Origin: WHSM01 sp036375165
GTDB taxonomy: Bacteria > Actinomycetota > Actinomycetes > Mycobacteriales > Micromonosporaceae
Length of the DNA: 64,000 nucleotides
Direction: 5' to 3'
Assembly: GCA_036375165.1 (NCBI GenBank)
Contig: DASUSI010000099.1
Coordinates: 7,206 to 71,205 of the forward strand
Shown: positions 1 through 11,773 of the stretch, piece by piece
Layout of the letters: each line of letters begins with the position of its first letter
Position numbering within the stretch: the first letter of the stretch is position 1
The notes under the pieces: model-generated
What the model saw: the letters and a program-made list of their open reading frames with translations, nothing else
What the model was told of the DNA's origin: nothing
The model's database searches: none
Made by a program: the position numbers and the translations under genes

Positions 1-966
1 CAGACCCATACCGTACGGAATGCCGGACTCTTCCGCGTACCCGATGGCGGCCGGCGTGCCGGACTCCGGAGATGGGATCACGAGATCGGCCCGGGCCGGG
101 TGCTCCCGGGCCAGTCGCCGGCCGATCTGGACCCGCGCCGCGTACACGTTGCGTCCCGCGATGGTGGCGTCGGGGCGGGCGAGATAGACGTACTCGAAGA
201 CACAGCCTTTCGGCTCCGGGGCGGCGAACCGTTCGCTGCGCAGCCCGTGTTCGTCGATGGCGAGCAGCTCCCCGGGCTCGACCTCCCGGATGAACGAGGC
301 ACCGACGATGTCCAGCGCGGCGCTCTCACTGGCCACCACCCAGCCACTTTCCAGGCGACCGAGCACCAAGGGTCTGACACCCTGTGGATCGCGGGCCGCG
401 TAGAGCGTGTCCTCATCCATGAAGACGAAGCTGAACGCACCGCGCAGGGTCGGCAGCAGTTGCATGGCCGCCGCCTGTACCGAAACGTCCGGGCGGGCCA
501 CCAGCAGACTGGATACCAGTGCGGTGTCGCTGCCCGCGTCGTCGCCGCCGGAAATCTGCCGGGCCAGCTCGGCGGAATTGACCAGGTTGCCGTTGTGAGC
601 CAGGGCCACTGTGGTGCCCGACCGCGTCGAACGGAGGGTCGGCTGGGCGTTCTCCCAGTTGGACGCGCCGGTCGTGGAATACCGGGTGTGTCCAATCGCG
701 AGGTGGCCGCGCAGGCTCGCCAGCGTCGGCTCGTCGAAGACCTGGGCGACCAGGCCGACGTCCTTGTAGACCACGATTCCGGAGCCGTCGCTGACCGCGA
801 TACCAGCGGCCTCCTGACCCCGGTGTTGCAGTGCGTAGAGCCCGAAGTACGCCAACTTGGCGACCTCGTCACCCGGAGCCCACACGCCGAAAACGCCACA
901 CGAGTCCTGGGGTCCGGCTTCTCGTGGGTCGAGGTCATGGGTCAATAACCCGTCGCCTCGGGGCAC
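1..966 (-). CDS. purF: Amidophosphoribosyltransferase, N-terminal part (cut by window edge)
   Basis: Catalyses the first committed step of purine synthesis, PRPP plus glutamine to phosphoribosylamine, in the cytosol. Only the first 322 codons are in the window. I chose the GTG at 966 because GAGGAG lies 7-8 bases upstream. This leaves a 22-residue propeptide before Cys23 in SCGVFGVWAPG; in this family the Cys becomes the N-terminal nucleophile after propeptide cleavage. YGLYALQHRGQEAAGIA and GHTRYSTTGASNWENAQP are typical of the Ntn glutaminase domain. A longer reading in another frame over the same stretch has no such motifs. It belongs to the minus-strand purine cluster. Confidence 0.96.
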   Translation of the reverse strand, partial: MPRGDGLLTHDLDPREAGPQDSCGVFGVWAPGDEVAKLAYFGLYALQHRGQEAAGIAVSDGSGIVVYKDVGLVAQVFDEPTLASLRGHLAIGHTRYSTTGASNWENAQPTLRSTRSGTTVALAHNGNLVNSAELARQISGGDDAGSDTALVSSLLVARPDVSVQAAAMQLLPTLRGAFSFVFMDEDTLYAARDPQGVRPLVLGRLESGWVVASESAALDIVGASFIREVEPGELLAIDEHGLRSERFAAPEPKGCVFEYVYLARPDATIAGRNVYAARVQIGRRLAREHPARADLVIPSPESGTPAAIGYAEESGIPYGMGL

Positions 967-1055
967 CCCGTCACTCCTCGATCGCCAGGGGAAAGAACCT
1001 TCGCCGTCAGTGTACGCGAGCCTGCGGTTATAACACAGTGCTGCCCTCCGGTCGC

Positions 1056-1457
1056 TCACTGTGATTGCACGGTGTCTCCGCGCGACACTCGGACCAGCGG
1101 CAGATGCGGCGACAGATCCGACCGGATGCCGCTGGCGTGAAGTGCGCCACTGCCGGCCGCATCGGACCAACTGAGGCGCCCGCTCGCCAGGCGTACCCAG
1201 GTGACCGGATCAGTCTCCACCACGTTCGGTGGCTGACCGCGGGTGTGCCGGGGGCCCGCACCACACTGGGCCGCGCCGTACGGCGGCACCCGTACCTCAA
1301 CCGCCCTCCCCGGAACCGTACGCGACAGCACCAGAAGGGACATCCGTACCGCGTCGCGCAGCGCCCCGACCGGGATCTCATCCCCGGACCGGTACGCCAC
1401 CAACACATCCTCCACGACACGCCGGAGAGCCTGCGGATCGACCTGACGGGTTACCAC
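1056..1457 (-). CDS. Sterol carrier family protein (SCP-like), about 133 aa
   Basis: A small cytosolic protein resembling the sterol-carrier-like proteins usually found beside purF in Micromonosporaceae. Recognisable stretches are VEVRVPPYGAAQCGAGPRHT and PPNVVETDPVTWVRLASG, followed by LSPHLPL. The family has a hydrophobic lipid-binding fold; the role next to purine genes is unknown. The start is uncertain: GTG at 1457 gives 133 aa, and an ATG at 1508 would add 17 Arg/Cys-rich residues. Neither has a convincing ribosome binding site. It lies directly upstream of purF on the same strand, with a gap of about 90 bases. Confidence 0.75.
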   Translation of the reverse strand: MVTRQVDPQALRRVVEDVLVAYRSGDEIPVGALRDAVRMSLLVLSRTVPGRAVEVRVPPYGAAQCGAGPRHTRGQPPNVVETDPVTWVRLASGRLSWSDAAGSGALHASGIRSDLSPHLPLVRVSRGDTVQSQ

Positions 1458-1556
1458 GTGGTCGACTCTATTGCCCCCGGGTCGCAGCGCGCACGCTCGA
1501 CAAGGCATAGTGGCCGGCGGTGTACTGCACGGGGTTGTCCGAGGAGGCAGATAGGC

Positions 1557-3274
1557 GTGACAGTGCAACCGATAGCAGGGAAACCGGCGACGTGGCTGCG
1601 CCGGATCGGCGTCATCGTATCCATCACCCTAGGGGTCACGCCGATCGCGGCGGTACCCGCCTATGCCGCGCCCAACGACGTGGCGATTGTGGCATCCGGA
1701 AACGTGGACCTCAGCGTCGGCGGTGGTGCCCGGCGCATCGTGTTCACCGTGTCGAACCGGGGCCCGATGGACGCGGACAACATCGGTGTCCGGGTTGACG
1801 TGCCGCTCGGCGGGCAGGGTGTGGCCATCACCGCAGGGCCGGACGGCTGTGAGGTCGGTCGGAACAACCTTCGGTGCGGCATCAACAGGCTGAAGCGCGG
1901 CGACTCCGAATCGTTCTCGATTCAGATCTCTCCCCCGCAAACCGGCGGGCCGGCAGTCGGGGAGAGCCGCAGCGAGCAGGGCGTGGCCCGGGCAGAGGTC
2001 GGAGAGGACCTCAACCCCGCCAACAACTCCGCCGGGTTCCGTGTGACGCTGCGCGGCCCGGAAGCCGCGAAGGTGGTCCAATCCGTCACCGGCACGGTGA
2101 AGGACGGCGATTCCGGTGATCCCGTGGCGAACGCCAAGGTGGTCGTCACCGACGCGGACGGCGGGACCCACAAGACCGCGACCGACAACAGCGGACAGTT
2201 CAAGATCACGTCGAGCGACGCGAACCCGATCACTGCCGGAGCCCTGCAGATCGCGGTGGCCAAGGACGGCTACGAAACGAAAAAGATCCGCAGGACCGGG
2301 GAGCCCGGCAGCTCGCTGACGGTCCGGATGTCGCTCATCCCCAAGGTGCAAGCCAGCGCCTCGGAATCCGCCGAGCCCACCGCGAGCGAGGAAGCCGCGA
2401 TACCGCCCACCGCCCCCGGGGACGAGTCGAGTGGCGGCGATTGGCTGACCTGGATGCTGTACCTGCTGGCGGCACTGCTGGTGCTGGGCGGCATCGGCGC
2501 GATCGTGTGGCTGTTCGTACGCCGTAACGAGGACGACGAGACCGACCGGTACCGCCAAGGCGGCGCGCCGGGTCCCGGAATGCCGGGGGCGCCCGGGATG
2601 CCAGGAGCACCGCCCATCGGGGCGCGGGGGGTGTACCACGACGATCCGTATGGGGCTCCCACGTCGGTGATGGGCGGCGGCCCGCCCACCAGAATGCTTG
2701 GCGCGGACTCGCCGACCTCGGTGATCGGGCCCGGTGGGTTCCCGGGTGCCATGGACCAGCCAACGTCGGTGATCGGGCCCGGTGGTCTGCCGGGTGCCAT
2801 GGACCAGCCCACCTCACGGATCCCCCGACCCGGAATCGACCAGCCCACCTCCAGGCTGGGCCATCAAGGTCTGGACGAGCCGACCCAGGGACACCCGGGA
2901 CCCTCGGCGGACGACGACATCTACCCCCACGGACGTGAGCGCTACGCGGACGGGACCGGCCAGCACGGCTACGGTGACCCGGGTTACAGCCGGGACCGTG
3001 ACTACGGCGACCCCGGCTACCGCGAGCCTGGCTACCCCGATCAGGGCTACCGCGACCCTGGATACCCCGATCAGGGCTACTCAGACCACGGCGACCAGAC
3101 CTACGGCAGTCAGGCTCCCGGATACGGCCAGGGCGGCGGCTACGGTAGCGACCCCGGATACGGTGCCGGCCGGCACTCCGCCGACGACAACCACGCAGAC
3201 CCCGGGTACGGGGAGCAGCCCTCGCGTCGTGGCCGGCGGGCGGCCGAGGACCGCCGCCGGGACTGGTACGAGGA

Positions 3275-3278
<4 letters not shown>
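1557..3278 (+). CDS. Secreted/membrane protein: DUF11-like domain, carboxypeptidase-regulatory-like domain, one TM, Tyr/Gly-rich tail
   Basis: Start is GTG 1557, with GAGGAGG 8 bases upstream; 573 aa. An N-terminal signal peptide ends near PAYAAPND. Residues about 40-175 look like an Ig-like DUF11/CARDB domain (VFTVSNRGPMDADN). Residues about 180-260 look like a carboxypeptidase regulatory-like fold (GTVKDGDSGDPVANAKVVVTD). A Ser/Glu/Pro linker is followed by one membrane helix (LYLLAALLVLGGIGAIVWLFV) at about residue 300. The cytoplasmic tail has three to four DQPTSVIGPGG-like repeats, then PGY-D-GY repeats, and ends in basic residues. It stands alone on the plus strand inside the minus-strand purine cluster, and its stop overlaps the purL stop by 2 bases. 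The function is not known. Confidence 0.85.
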
Positions 3279-5568
<2,290 letters not shown>

Positions 5569-5572
<4 letters not shown>

Positions 5573-6255
5573 GCCCGTGCTCCCACACTCGCCAGGTGGT
5601 TGCGCACCGACGTGAAGACCCCCAGGCCGTCCGTGGACGCCCCGGTCAACTCCTCGACCGCGTGCTCCGGATGCGGCATCATGCCCACCACGTTTCCCGC
5701 CTCGTTCGTGATCGCCGCGATGTCGCGCAGGGAACCGTTCGGATTGCCGCCCACGTAACGGGCCACCACCCGGCCCTCCGCCTCCAAAGCGTCGAGAGTG
5801 GCGACATCCGCCGTGTACCGGCCGTCGATGTTCTTCACCGGGATCACGACCTGGTCGCCTACGGCATACCGGTTGGTCCAAGCGGTCCGGTTGTTCGCCA
5901 CCTCCAGCCCCTGCGGTCGGCAGCGGAAATGCAGGTGGCTGTTACGGGTCAGGGCACCGGGCAGCAGGTGCGCCTCACAGAGCACCTGGAACCCGTTGCA
6001 GATGCCGAGCACCGGCATGCCGCCCCGTGCGGCCGCCACGAGCGGCGCCATCACCGGGGCGAACCTGGCGATCGCACCGGCCCGCAGATAGTCGCCATAG
6101 GAGAACCCGCCGGGCAAAACCACTGCGTCGACCTGCCGGAGGTTCCGGTCCGCATGCCACAGCCGGACCGGCTCGGCACCGGCCAGGCGTACCGCCCGGA
6201 GTGCATCGGCGTCGTCCAGCGAGCCGGGGAAGGTCACCACGCCGACGCGGGTCAT
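5569..6255 (-). CDS. purQ: Phosphoribosylformylglycinamidine synthase subunit PurQ (glutaminase)
   Basis: Class I glutamine amidotransferase (228 aa) that releases ammonia from glutamine for PurL. The nucleophile is Cys86 in VLGICNGFQVL. The rest of the triad is His195 and Glu197 in MMPHPEHAVEE. The N-terminus MTRVGVVTFPGS is typical. It overlaps purS by four bases upstream and purL by four bases downstream, so purS-purQ-purL form a tightly coupled operon. Confidence 0.97.
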
Positions 6256-6506
6256 GCCGGCTGCTCCGCGGACTCTTCGACCCGTACCGTGAAGTTTTCG
6301 ATCACCGGGTTGGCGAGCAGCTTGTCCGCGATCTCGCGGGCCGCCCCGAGGTCCGCGTCCCCGGCGAACTCGATCTCGATCCGCTTTCCGATCCGTACCG
6401 ACTCAACGCCGCTCGCCCCGAGCCGGGGCAGTGCGTTGACCACCGCCTCACCTTGTGGATCGAGGATCTCGGGCTTGAGCATGACGTCGACCACAACGCG
6501 AGCCAC
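6252..6506 (-). CDS. purS: Phosphoribosylformylglycinamidine synthase subunit PurS
   Basis: Small (84 aa) structural subunit that bridges PurL and PurQ in the FGAM synthase complex. VVVDVMLKPEILDPQGEAVVNALPRLG is interrupted by no stop and is the usual PurS N-terminal half, followed by VRIGKRIEIEF. It is the first gene of the purSQL operon and overlaps purQ by four bases. The roughly 100 bases between it and purB hold no purC, which often sits beside purS in actinomycetes. Confidence 0.95.
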   Translation of the reverse strand: MARVVVDVMLKPEILDPQGEAVVNALPRLGASGVESVRIGKRIEIEFAGDADLGAAREIADKLLANPVIENFTVRVEESAEQPA

Positions 6507-6608
6507 GCGGTTTGCTCCTGTCAGGGAATCGCAGGTCAGTTGCGCCTGTGAGCCTACCCGGGGCCGACCCCCGACCCGGGGACGACCCGCGTCACGCTGA
6601 GCAACCGG

Positions 6609-8039
6609 TCAGAGGATCTCGCCAGGCTGGTACGCGACGGCTCCCGGGTGCGCGGCGAGCACCTCCTCCACGGCCCGGGTGACCGCCGCGATCTGTGCCG
6701 AGGCCGCCCCTGTGAAACGTGCCGGGTCCGCGACGAGGTCCCGCACCTCCGCCGGGCTGAGCCGCAACCGCTCGTCGGCGGCGAGCCGGTCCAGCAGGTC
6801 GTTACGCTCGGCACCCTTCTCCCGCATTCCGAGGGCCACCGCCACCGCGTGCTCCTTGATCGCCTCGTGCGCCCGCTCCCGGCCGACACCCCGGCGTACC
6901 GCCGCCACCAGAACCCTCGTGGTCGCCAGGAAGGGCAGGTAGCGGTCCAGTTCCCGGCCGATCACCGCCGGGTACGCACCAAACTCGTCCAGCACGGTGA
7001 GGAACGTCTGGTAGAGCCCGTCGGCGGCGAAGAACGCGTCCGGCAGCGCCACCCGGCGCACCACCGAGCAGGAGACATCGCCCTCGTTCCACTGGTCTCC
7101 GGCCAACTCGCCAACCATCGACAGGTGACCGCGCAGCACCACGGCCAGGCCATTGATCCGTTCACAGGAGCGGCTGTTCATCTTGTGTGGCATCGCGCTG
7201 GAGCCCACCTGGCCCGGCTTGAACCCCTCGGTCGCCAGCTCCTGCCCCGCCATCAACCGGACCGTCAACGCCAGCGAGGACGGCGCGGCGGCGGCCTGAA
7301 CCAGTGCCGACACCACATCGAAGTCCAGGGATCTGGGGTAGACCTGCCCGACACTGGTCAGCACCCGCTGGAAACCCAGGTGTACGGCGACCGCACGCTC
7401 CAGATCCGCGAGTCTGTCGCTGTCGCCGCCCAGCAGGTCAAGCTGGTCCGCGGCGGTGCCCACCGGGCCTTTGATTCCCCGCAACGGGTAGCGGAGCAGC
7501 AGGTCCTCGATCCGCTCGTACGCCAGCAGCAACTCCTCGGCGGCGGTGGCGAACCGCTTCCCGAGCGTCGTCGCCTGCGCCGGTACGTTATGCGACCGGC
7601 CAACCATCACCAGGTCGGCGTACTGGGTGGCGCGGGCGGCCAGCCTGGCGAGCGCTGCGGTCACCCGGTCCCGTACCAGTTCCAGGGACTGCCGGATCTG
7701 GAGCTGCTCCACGTTCTCGGTGAGGTCACGGCTGGTCATCCCCTTGTGGATGTGCTCCTCACCGGCGAGCGCGCAGAACTCCTCGATCCTGGCCTTCACA
7801 TCGTGCCGGGTGACCCGTTCCCGGGCCGCGATCGACGCCAGATCGACCTGGTCGATGACCGCCTGGTACGCCTCGATCACCCCATCCGGGACCTCGACGC
7901 CCAGGTCGCGCTGCGCCTTCAGCACCGCGATCCACAGCCGCCGCTCCAGTACGATCTTGTGCTCGGCCGACCAGATACGGGCCAGCTCGGGCGAGGCGTA
8001 CCGTTCTGCGAGGACATTCGGGATGAAGGACTTGGTCAC
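6609..8039 (-). CDS. purB: Adenylosuccinate lyase
   Basis: 476 aa. The enzyme cleaves SAICAR to AICAR and adenylosuccinate to AMP, both releasing fumarate. The fumarase/aspartase superfamily signature is seen as GSSAMPHKMNSRSCERI. GMTSRDLTENVEQLQ and VGRSHNVPAQATTLGKRF match conserved substrate-binding regions. The N-terminus IPNVLAERYASPELARIWS is typical of actinobacterial PurB. It is separated from purS by about 100 bases on the same strand and may be cotranscribed with it. Confidence 0.96.
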   Translation of the reverse strand: MTKSFIPNVLAERYASPELARIWSAEHKIVLERRLWIAVLKAQRDLGVEVPDGVIEAYQAVIDQVDLASIAARERVTRHDVKARIEEFCALAGEEHIHKGMTSRDLTENVEQLQIRQSLELVRDRVTAALARLAARATQYADLVMVGRSHNVPAQATTLGKRFATAAEELLLAYERIEDLLLRYPLRGIKGPVGTAADQLDLLGGDSDRLADLERAVAVHLGFQRVLTSVGQVYPRSLDFDVVSALVQAAAAPSSLALTVRLMAGQELATEGFKPGQVGSSAMPHKMNSRSCERINGLAVVLRGHLSMVGELAGDQWNEGDVSCSVVRRVALPDAFFAADGLYQTFLTVLDEFGAYPAVIGRELDRYLPFLATTRVLVAAVRRGVGRERAHEAIKEHAVAVALGMREKGAERNDLLDRLAADERLRLSPAEVRDLVADPARFTGAASAQIAAVTRAVEEVLAAHPGAVAYQPGEIL

Positions 8040-8253
8040 CCGGCCATTCTCCCGTACCCGCAGGTCAGGGAACCGGCAGGTCAGCCCGATCGGCCGTTCC
8101 CGGGGGTACCGGCAGGGCTCTGGGACGCCGAGTGCAGGTCATACCGGTCCTGGTACTCCTTAATCAACAACGCCTGAAGATCTTCGCAAACTCCTCCTCA
8201 GACCACCGCCAGGTGAATTCGTCCACGAGGTCCGCTCGGCGAAGGTTCAGGTC

Positions 8254-8637
8254 ATGTTGGCTGTCCATCTCGATGCGGTGCTCCCAATACGGGCGTCCCG
8301 TGCCGCTTTCGAATTCGCTGGAATGGTGTCGGAACGGCTCCGTTGGTCGAACCGCAAACGGGTTGACTTCGCGGTATATCCCACGCGGGTCCGAGTCGCC
8401 CGGATTCTGGATGAACTGTCCCGTCGGTACGGCTACCGCACCACTTCCGGTATCACGATCGGTGTGCGCCTCAGCCAGCCGGAGATCGCGGCTCTCGCCG
8501 GCGCGGCCGATGTGACCGTCCAGAAAGCACTTCGGGAGTTGCGTGGCGACCGTCTGATCCAGACCGGGTACCGCCGGATCACCGTACTGGATCCACATAG
8601 GCTTAGGATCACGGCACGGTGTGAGTCGGGAGACTGA
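8254..8637 (+). pseudogene. Crp/Fnr-type regulator remnant: winged-helix half without cNMP-binding domain
   Basis: The 127-residue frame holds the end of a CRP core helix (FEFAGMVSERLRWSNRKRVDFA) followed by a complete Crp-type winged helix. It includes VRVARILDELSRRYG, then VRLSQPEIAALAGAADVTVQ as recognition helix and LIQTGYRRITVLDPHRL as wing. Intact family members have an additional ~110-residue nucleotide-binding domain upstream. Here the frame is closed by a stop at 8158-8160, only 31 codons before the ATG, and the remaining 100 bases up to purB show nothing like it. It is therefore either a 5'-truncated remnant or, less likely, a stand-alone DNA-binding protein. Confidence 0.6.
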
Positions 8638-8696
8638 CTTCGCCCAATCGTCACCGTGACCTCAGGGGAAATCCTCACTCCAGTCTGATAGGATAT

Positions 8697-8708
8697 GAGG
8701 AATTCCTC
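8697..8708. promoter_or_regulatory. 12-bp perfect palindrome at the start of the TetR gene (possible operator)
   Basis: GAGGAATTCCTC is a perfect palindrome lying 4 bases after a TAGGAT box (8688-8693) that could serve as -10, and just ahead of the tetR-like GTG. The position over the predicted transcription start is what an autorepressor site would have. No second copy was found nearby. Confidence 0.4.
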
Positions 8709-8716
8709 GTGTCTTC

Positions 8717-9349
8717 GTGCTCACGTTTCGGATTCCCTTGATGCCTGCCTCCAAATCGGACTGTCAGCCTAGGAGGACGCCCACGCAGCGGCGCGCGTGG
8801 CGTACCCGGGAACGGATTCTGGCTGGGGCCGCTCAAGTCTTTGCCGAGTACGGGTACGCGTCGGGCACCACCGATCGGATTGCTGGCGCGGCTGGCCTGT
8901 CGGTGGGCTCGCTGTACCAGTACTTCCCGAACAAGGACGCGATTCTGCTGGTATTGGCGACGTCCCACATCAACCAGACCGCCGACGCCGTCCGCGAGAC
9001 CTTGGCGGAAGTGCGACCAGCCAAGGTATGGCTGCCGGAATTGACCGCCGCCGTGGTCGGGCAGCACGTCGAGAACCCGCGGCTGCACCAGGTGCTTTTC
9101 GAGGAGGCACCACGGCCACCGGAAGTCGTGGCGCGGTTTCGCGAGGTCGAGAGCGAGGCGGTGACCGCGATCGCCGCACTGCTGCGAGGTGATGCCAGCC
9201 TGAGAATCGCACAGCCCGATCGGTGCGCGCGATTCGTCGTCGCCACCATCGAGGCGCTGACCCACCGGTTCATGGGCGGTAGTCCGCAGATCGACATGGA
9301 CGACCTCGTCGACGAGATCACCTCAATGGTGGTCAAGTACCTACAGTGA
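8717..9349 (+). CDS. TetR/AcrR family transcriptional regulator
   Basis: 210 aa if started at GTG 8717; an alternative ATG at 8741 gives 202 aa. Neither has a clear ribosome binding site. The N-terminal TetR helix-turn-helix is seen in RERILAGAAQVFAEYGYASGT followed by DRIAGAAGLSVGSLYQYFPNKDAIL. The C-terminal ligand domain has no recognisable specificity. Its 3' end overlaps the convergent DinB remnant by 9 bases. A palindrome upstream suggests autoregulation; the neighbouring winged-helix and crotonase genes are possible but unproven targets. Confidence 0.9.
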   Translation: MLTFRIPLMPASKSDCQPRRTPTQRRAWRTRERILAGAAQVFAEYGYASGTTDRIAGAAGLSVGSLYQYFPNKDAILLVLATSHINQTADAVRETLAEVRPAKVWLPELTAAVVGQHVENPRLHQVLFEEAPRPPEVVARFREVESEAVTAIAALLRGDASLRIAQPDRCARFVVATIEALTHRFMGGSPQIDMDDLVDEITSMVVKYLQ

Positions 9350-9690
9350 CCCTTTGCCTGTGACCGCGACCGCCCGGTAGAGATCACGGAGCGGGCAGAT
9401 CTCGCCTCCGTGGTGCATCACCTCGCGGCTGATATGGAGAATCAACGCGGCGATCGGCTCGTCGGCGTACGGGCCCCCTTTCCGCCCGAGGGGGCGCGGT
9501 CAACTCGGCCTCCGTGAGAGACCCGATGTTGTCGCACCATTCCCGGTACGTACGGTCCAGGAACAGGACGGCCTCGGCGGCCGTACCCGGCAGGTCAACA
9601 GGCAGATGCCTGGGATCGAACATGTCAGCATCGTCAGGCACCGTCCCGTCACCGAAAAGAGCACTGGTACGGCAGGTTCCAACACCCTTG
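9341..9690 (-). pseudogene. DinB-family (mycothiol-dependent maleylpyruvate isomerase-like) gene remnant, truncated and frameshifted
   Basis: On the minus strand, PDDADMFDPRHLPVDLPG and DRTYREWCDNIGSLTEAEL are followed, after one extra base in a run of five C near 9493-9500, by GGPYADEPIAALILHISREV and MHHGGEICPLRDLYR in another frame. Together they match the second half of DinB_2-type proteins. The N-terminal half of the four-helix bundle is missing because the winged-helix gene ends at 9712. Both a truncation and a frameshift argue for decay rather than a single sequencing error. The 5' limit is approximate. Confidence 0.72.
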
Positions 9691-9711
9691 CGGCCCGAGC
9701 TGCGCCTGCCA

Positions 9712-10887
9712 TCAGGAACTCAGCTCCCGCTCCAGCGGGGTACGAAACCTGGGCGCGAACCGGACCGGCCCCACCCATTCCGCGAGCCGCGCCGCCGCCT
9801 TCTCCACCGCCGTGACGCCATCCGAGCCGATGTCCTCCAGCAGCCGGTACGCCACCTCGCCGTCCTTGCGCTGCGCCCAGCCGCCGACCACCCGGCCCTG
9901 CCACCACACAGTCGGACCGACGTTGCCCGACCGGTCGAACAGCACCGGCCCGTGTCCGCCGAGGAACCAGTCCCGGCGCTGCCATCCCATCGGCGTCGCG
10001 TCAAGCGCCGGCAGCAACACCGCGTCCGGGGCCTCGGGCGCGGCCACGGCCTCCAAGTCGTCGGCGAGCACCAGGCCGGCTGCGCCGTCCAGATCCACCT
10101 CAGCCGGATCGATCCTGGTGAGCGCCCGCTTCACCGCCGCCGCTGTGAAACCGCTCCACCACCTGATGTCCGCCACGGTGCCCGGCCCGAACCGCGCCAG
10201 CCAGCGACGGATCAGCTCCACCCGGGCGTCCGCCTCGGACCAGTCCGGAAGCCCGCCGGGCAGCCAGCTGTCCAGCGGCGCCCACCGGTACTGACTGGAG
10301 ACCCAGGATCCGCGCGGATGACCCCGTACGATGCGGCCTTCCATGGAGAGCTGGTTCAACACCCACGTCGTGATGTTGGTCCATGCCTCGTACTTCTTGC
10401 CCTCGGCCATCAGCACGGAGGTCCGCAGCCTCGGCTCGTCGGCCGACAGCTCACTCGCGGTAGCCTCGCCTCGTGCCAGCAACACCTGGACCGTGGATTC
10501 CTGTACGTCGGTGAGCCAGGCGTCGACGTCCCCGGTCACCGCCGGAGAGATTCGCTGGATCAGCCTGCGCCGTTCCCGTACCGCGATCTCCTGGGTGGCC
10601 GCGGCGTGTACCACCCCGGCGAGGTCCACCGGCACCACCCACATGGTGCGGCGCATCCCGAGCATCCGTACCAGCGAACGCTCCTGGTAGAGCGCCTGCT
10701 GCACGGCACCCACGTCGCCCGCCGCCACCCGGGCCAAGGCTGACAGGTACACCGAGACCGGGTCGGTGGCGTGCAGCGCCACCACACCGGCCGCCGCCCG
10801 TGCCGGATGGTCCACCTGGCTCTCCCGGCAGAGCAGGTGTCGCCGCACCAGCCTGGCCCGCCGCTCGCCCTGGTCGATCCGCCTCAT
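9712..10887 (-). CDS. Winged helix DNA-binding domain-containing protein (HTH_42 family)
   Basis: 391 aa, cytosolic. The protein matches the HTH_42 (YcaQ/AlkX-like) family by LARFGPGTVADIRWWSGFT, the mid-region AEGKKYEAWTNITTWVLNQ and the C-terminal part LLPALDATPMGWQRRDW with VVGGWAQRKDGEV. Members of this family include DNA glycosylases for interstrand crosslinks, but most actinobacterial copies are uncharacterised. ATG 10887 is preferred over TTG 10896: TACCTT lies 7 bases before the ATG, which suggests a leaderless transcript. It is followed by the DinB remnant on the same strand. Confidence 0.88.
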   Translation of the reverse strand: MRRIDQGERRARLVRRHLLCRESQVDHPARAAAGVVALHATDPVSVYLSALARVAAGDVGAVQQALYQERSLVRMLGMRRTMWVVPVDLAGVVHAAATQEIAVRERRRLIQRISPAVTGDVDAWLTDVQESTVQVLLARGEATASELSADEPRLRTSVLMAEGKKYEAWTNITTWVLNQLSMEGRIVRGHPRGSWVSSQYRWAPLDSWLPGGLPDWSEADARVELIRRWLARFGPGTVADIRWWSGFTAAAVKRALTRIDPAEVDLDGAAGLVLADDLEAVAAPEAPDAVLLPALDATPMGWQRRDWFLGGHGPVLFDRSGNVGPTVWWQGRVVGGWAQRKDGEVAYRLLEDIGSDGVTAVEKAAARLAEWVGPVRFAPRFRTPLERELSS

Positions 10888-10918
10888 CAACGGCAAGGTA
10901 GCGGAACGGTACGACAGA

Positions 10919-11731
10919 TCAGGCGCCCCGGAACGTCGGTGGCCGCTTCGCCAGGAACGCCCGTACCGCCTCCGCGAGGTCCTGACTGGGCAGGAATGCC
11001 GCGTTCCACGCGGCGACGTGACGCAGCCCCGCAGCCACCGCCGGCTCCCGTCCCTCGTTCAGGATCTCCTTCGTGCCGCGTACCACCAGGGGTGGATTCG
11101 CGGCGATCTCGGCGGCGAGCTTGCGGGCTGCTGACAGCACCGCCCGCTGGTCGGGGTACACGTCGTTCACCAGCCCGATCCGCTCCGCTCGGGCGGCGTC
11201 GATGTCCTTGCCGGTGAACGCGAGTTCCCGCAGGTGACCCTCACCGATGATGCCGGCGAGCCGTTGCAGGCTGCCCAGGTCCGCGACGATCGCCACCTTC
11301 ACCTCACGCACGCTGAACATCGCGTCGGTGCTGGCTACCCGGATGTCCGCCGCCGCGATCAGGTCGACGCCAGCGCCGACACACCAGCCGGCCACGGCTG
11401 CCACCACCGGCTTGCGGCAGGCCGCGATCGAGCTGACCGCGGCCTGGAGCCGGTGGATCTGCTCGAGGAACCTGGTACGTGGCCCCGCCTGTGCGCCGGG
11501 ACCGAGTACCTCCGCCCAGGCGGGCATCATCGCCGGCAGGTCCAAACCGTACGAGAAGTTGCCGCCGCTGCCGGTGAGCACTACCGCGCGGACCTCTTCG
11601 TCGGCGTCCAACTCGGTGAACACCGTGGGAAGTTCGTCCCAGAGGTCCGGTCCCATGGCGTTGCCCTTGCCCGGTCCCAGCAGGGTCACTTCGGCGACGT
11701 GGTCGGTCCGGTCCACCCGCAGCGACTTCAT
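10919..11731 (-). CDS. Crotonase/enoyl-CoA hydratase family protein, dienoyl-CoA isomerase-like
   Basis: 270 aa acting on acyl-CoA thioesters. The start at ATG 11731 has GAGGAG 6-9 bases upstream. The oxyanion-hole elements are NFSYGLDLPAM and AGWCVGAGVDLIAAADIRVA. The sequence EVKVAIVADLGSLQRLAGII matches the region that carries catalytic acids in delta(3,5)-delta(2,4)-dienoyl-CoA isomerases better than in classical hydratases. The substrate cannot be fixed from sequence. It lies downstream of purD on the same strand but is separated from it by a strong hairpin. Confidence 0.9.
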   Translation of the reverse strand: MKSLRVDRTDHVAEVTLLGPGKGNAMGPDLWDELPTVFTELDADEEVRAVVLTGSGGNFSYGLDLPAMMPAWAEVLGPGAQAGPRTRFLEQIHRLQAAVSSIAACRKPVVAAVAGWCVGAGVDLIAAADIRVASTDAMFSVREVKVAIVADLGSLQRLAGIIGEGHLRELAFTGKDIDAARAERIGLVNDVYPDQRAVLSAARKLAAEIAANPPLVVRGTKEILNEGREPAVAAGLRHVAAWNAAFLPSQDLAEAVRAFLAKRPPTFRGA

Positions 11732-11773
11732 CAGCTACTCCTCGGTAACGACGACCGGTTCACCGTAGACGCC

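Noticed and set aside
78..948. Two long open frames over the purF region
   Set aside because: Neither has any family motif; the true frame carries the PurF Ntn motifs and starts at GTG 966.
5573..5881. N-terminal extension of purL to 5881
   Set aside because: It lies inside purQ in another frame; the ATG at 5572 forms the expected ATGA overlap.
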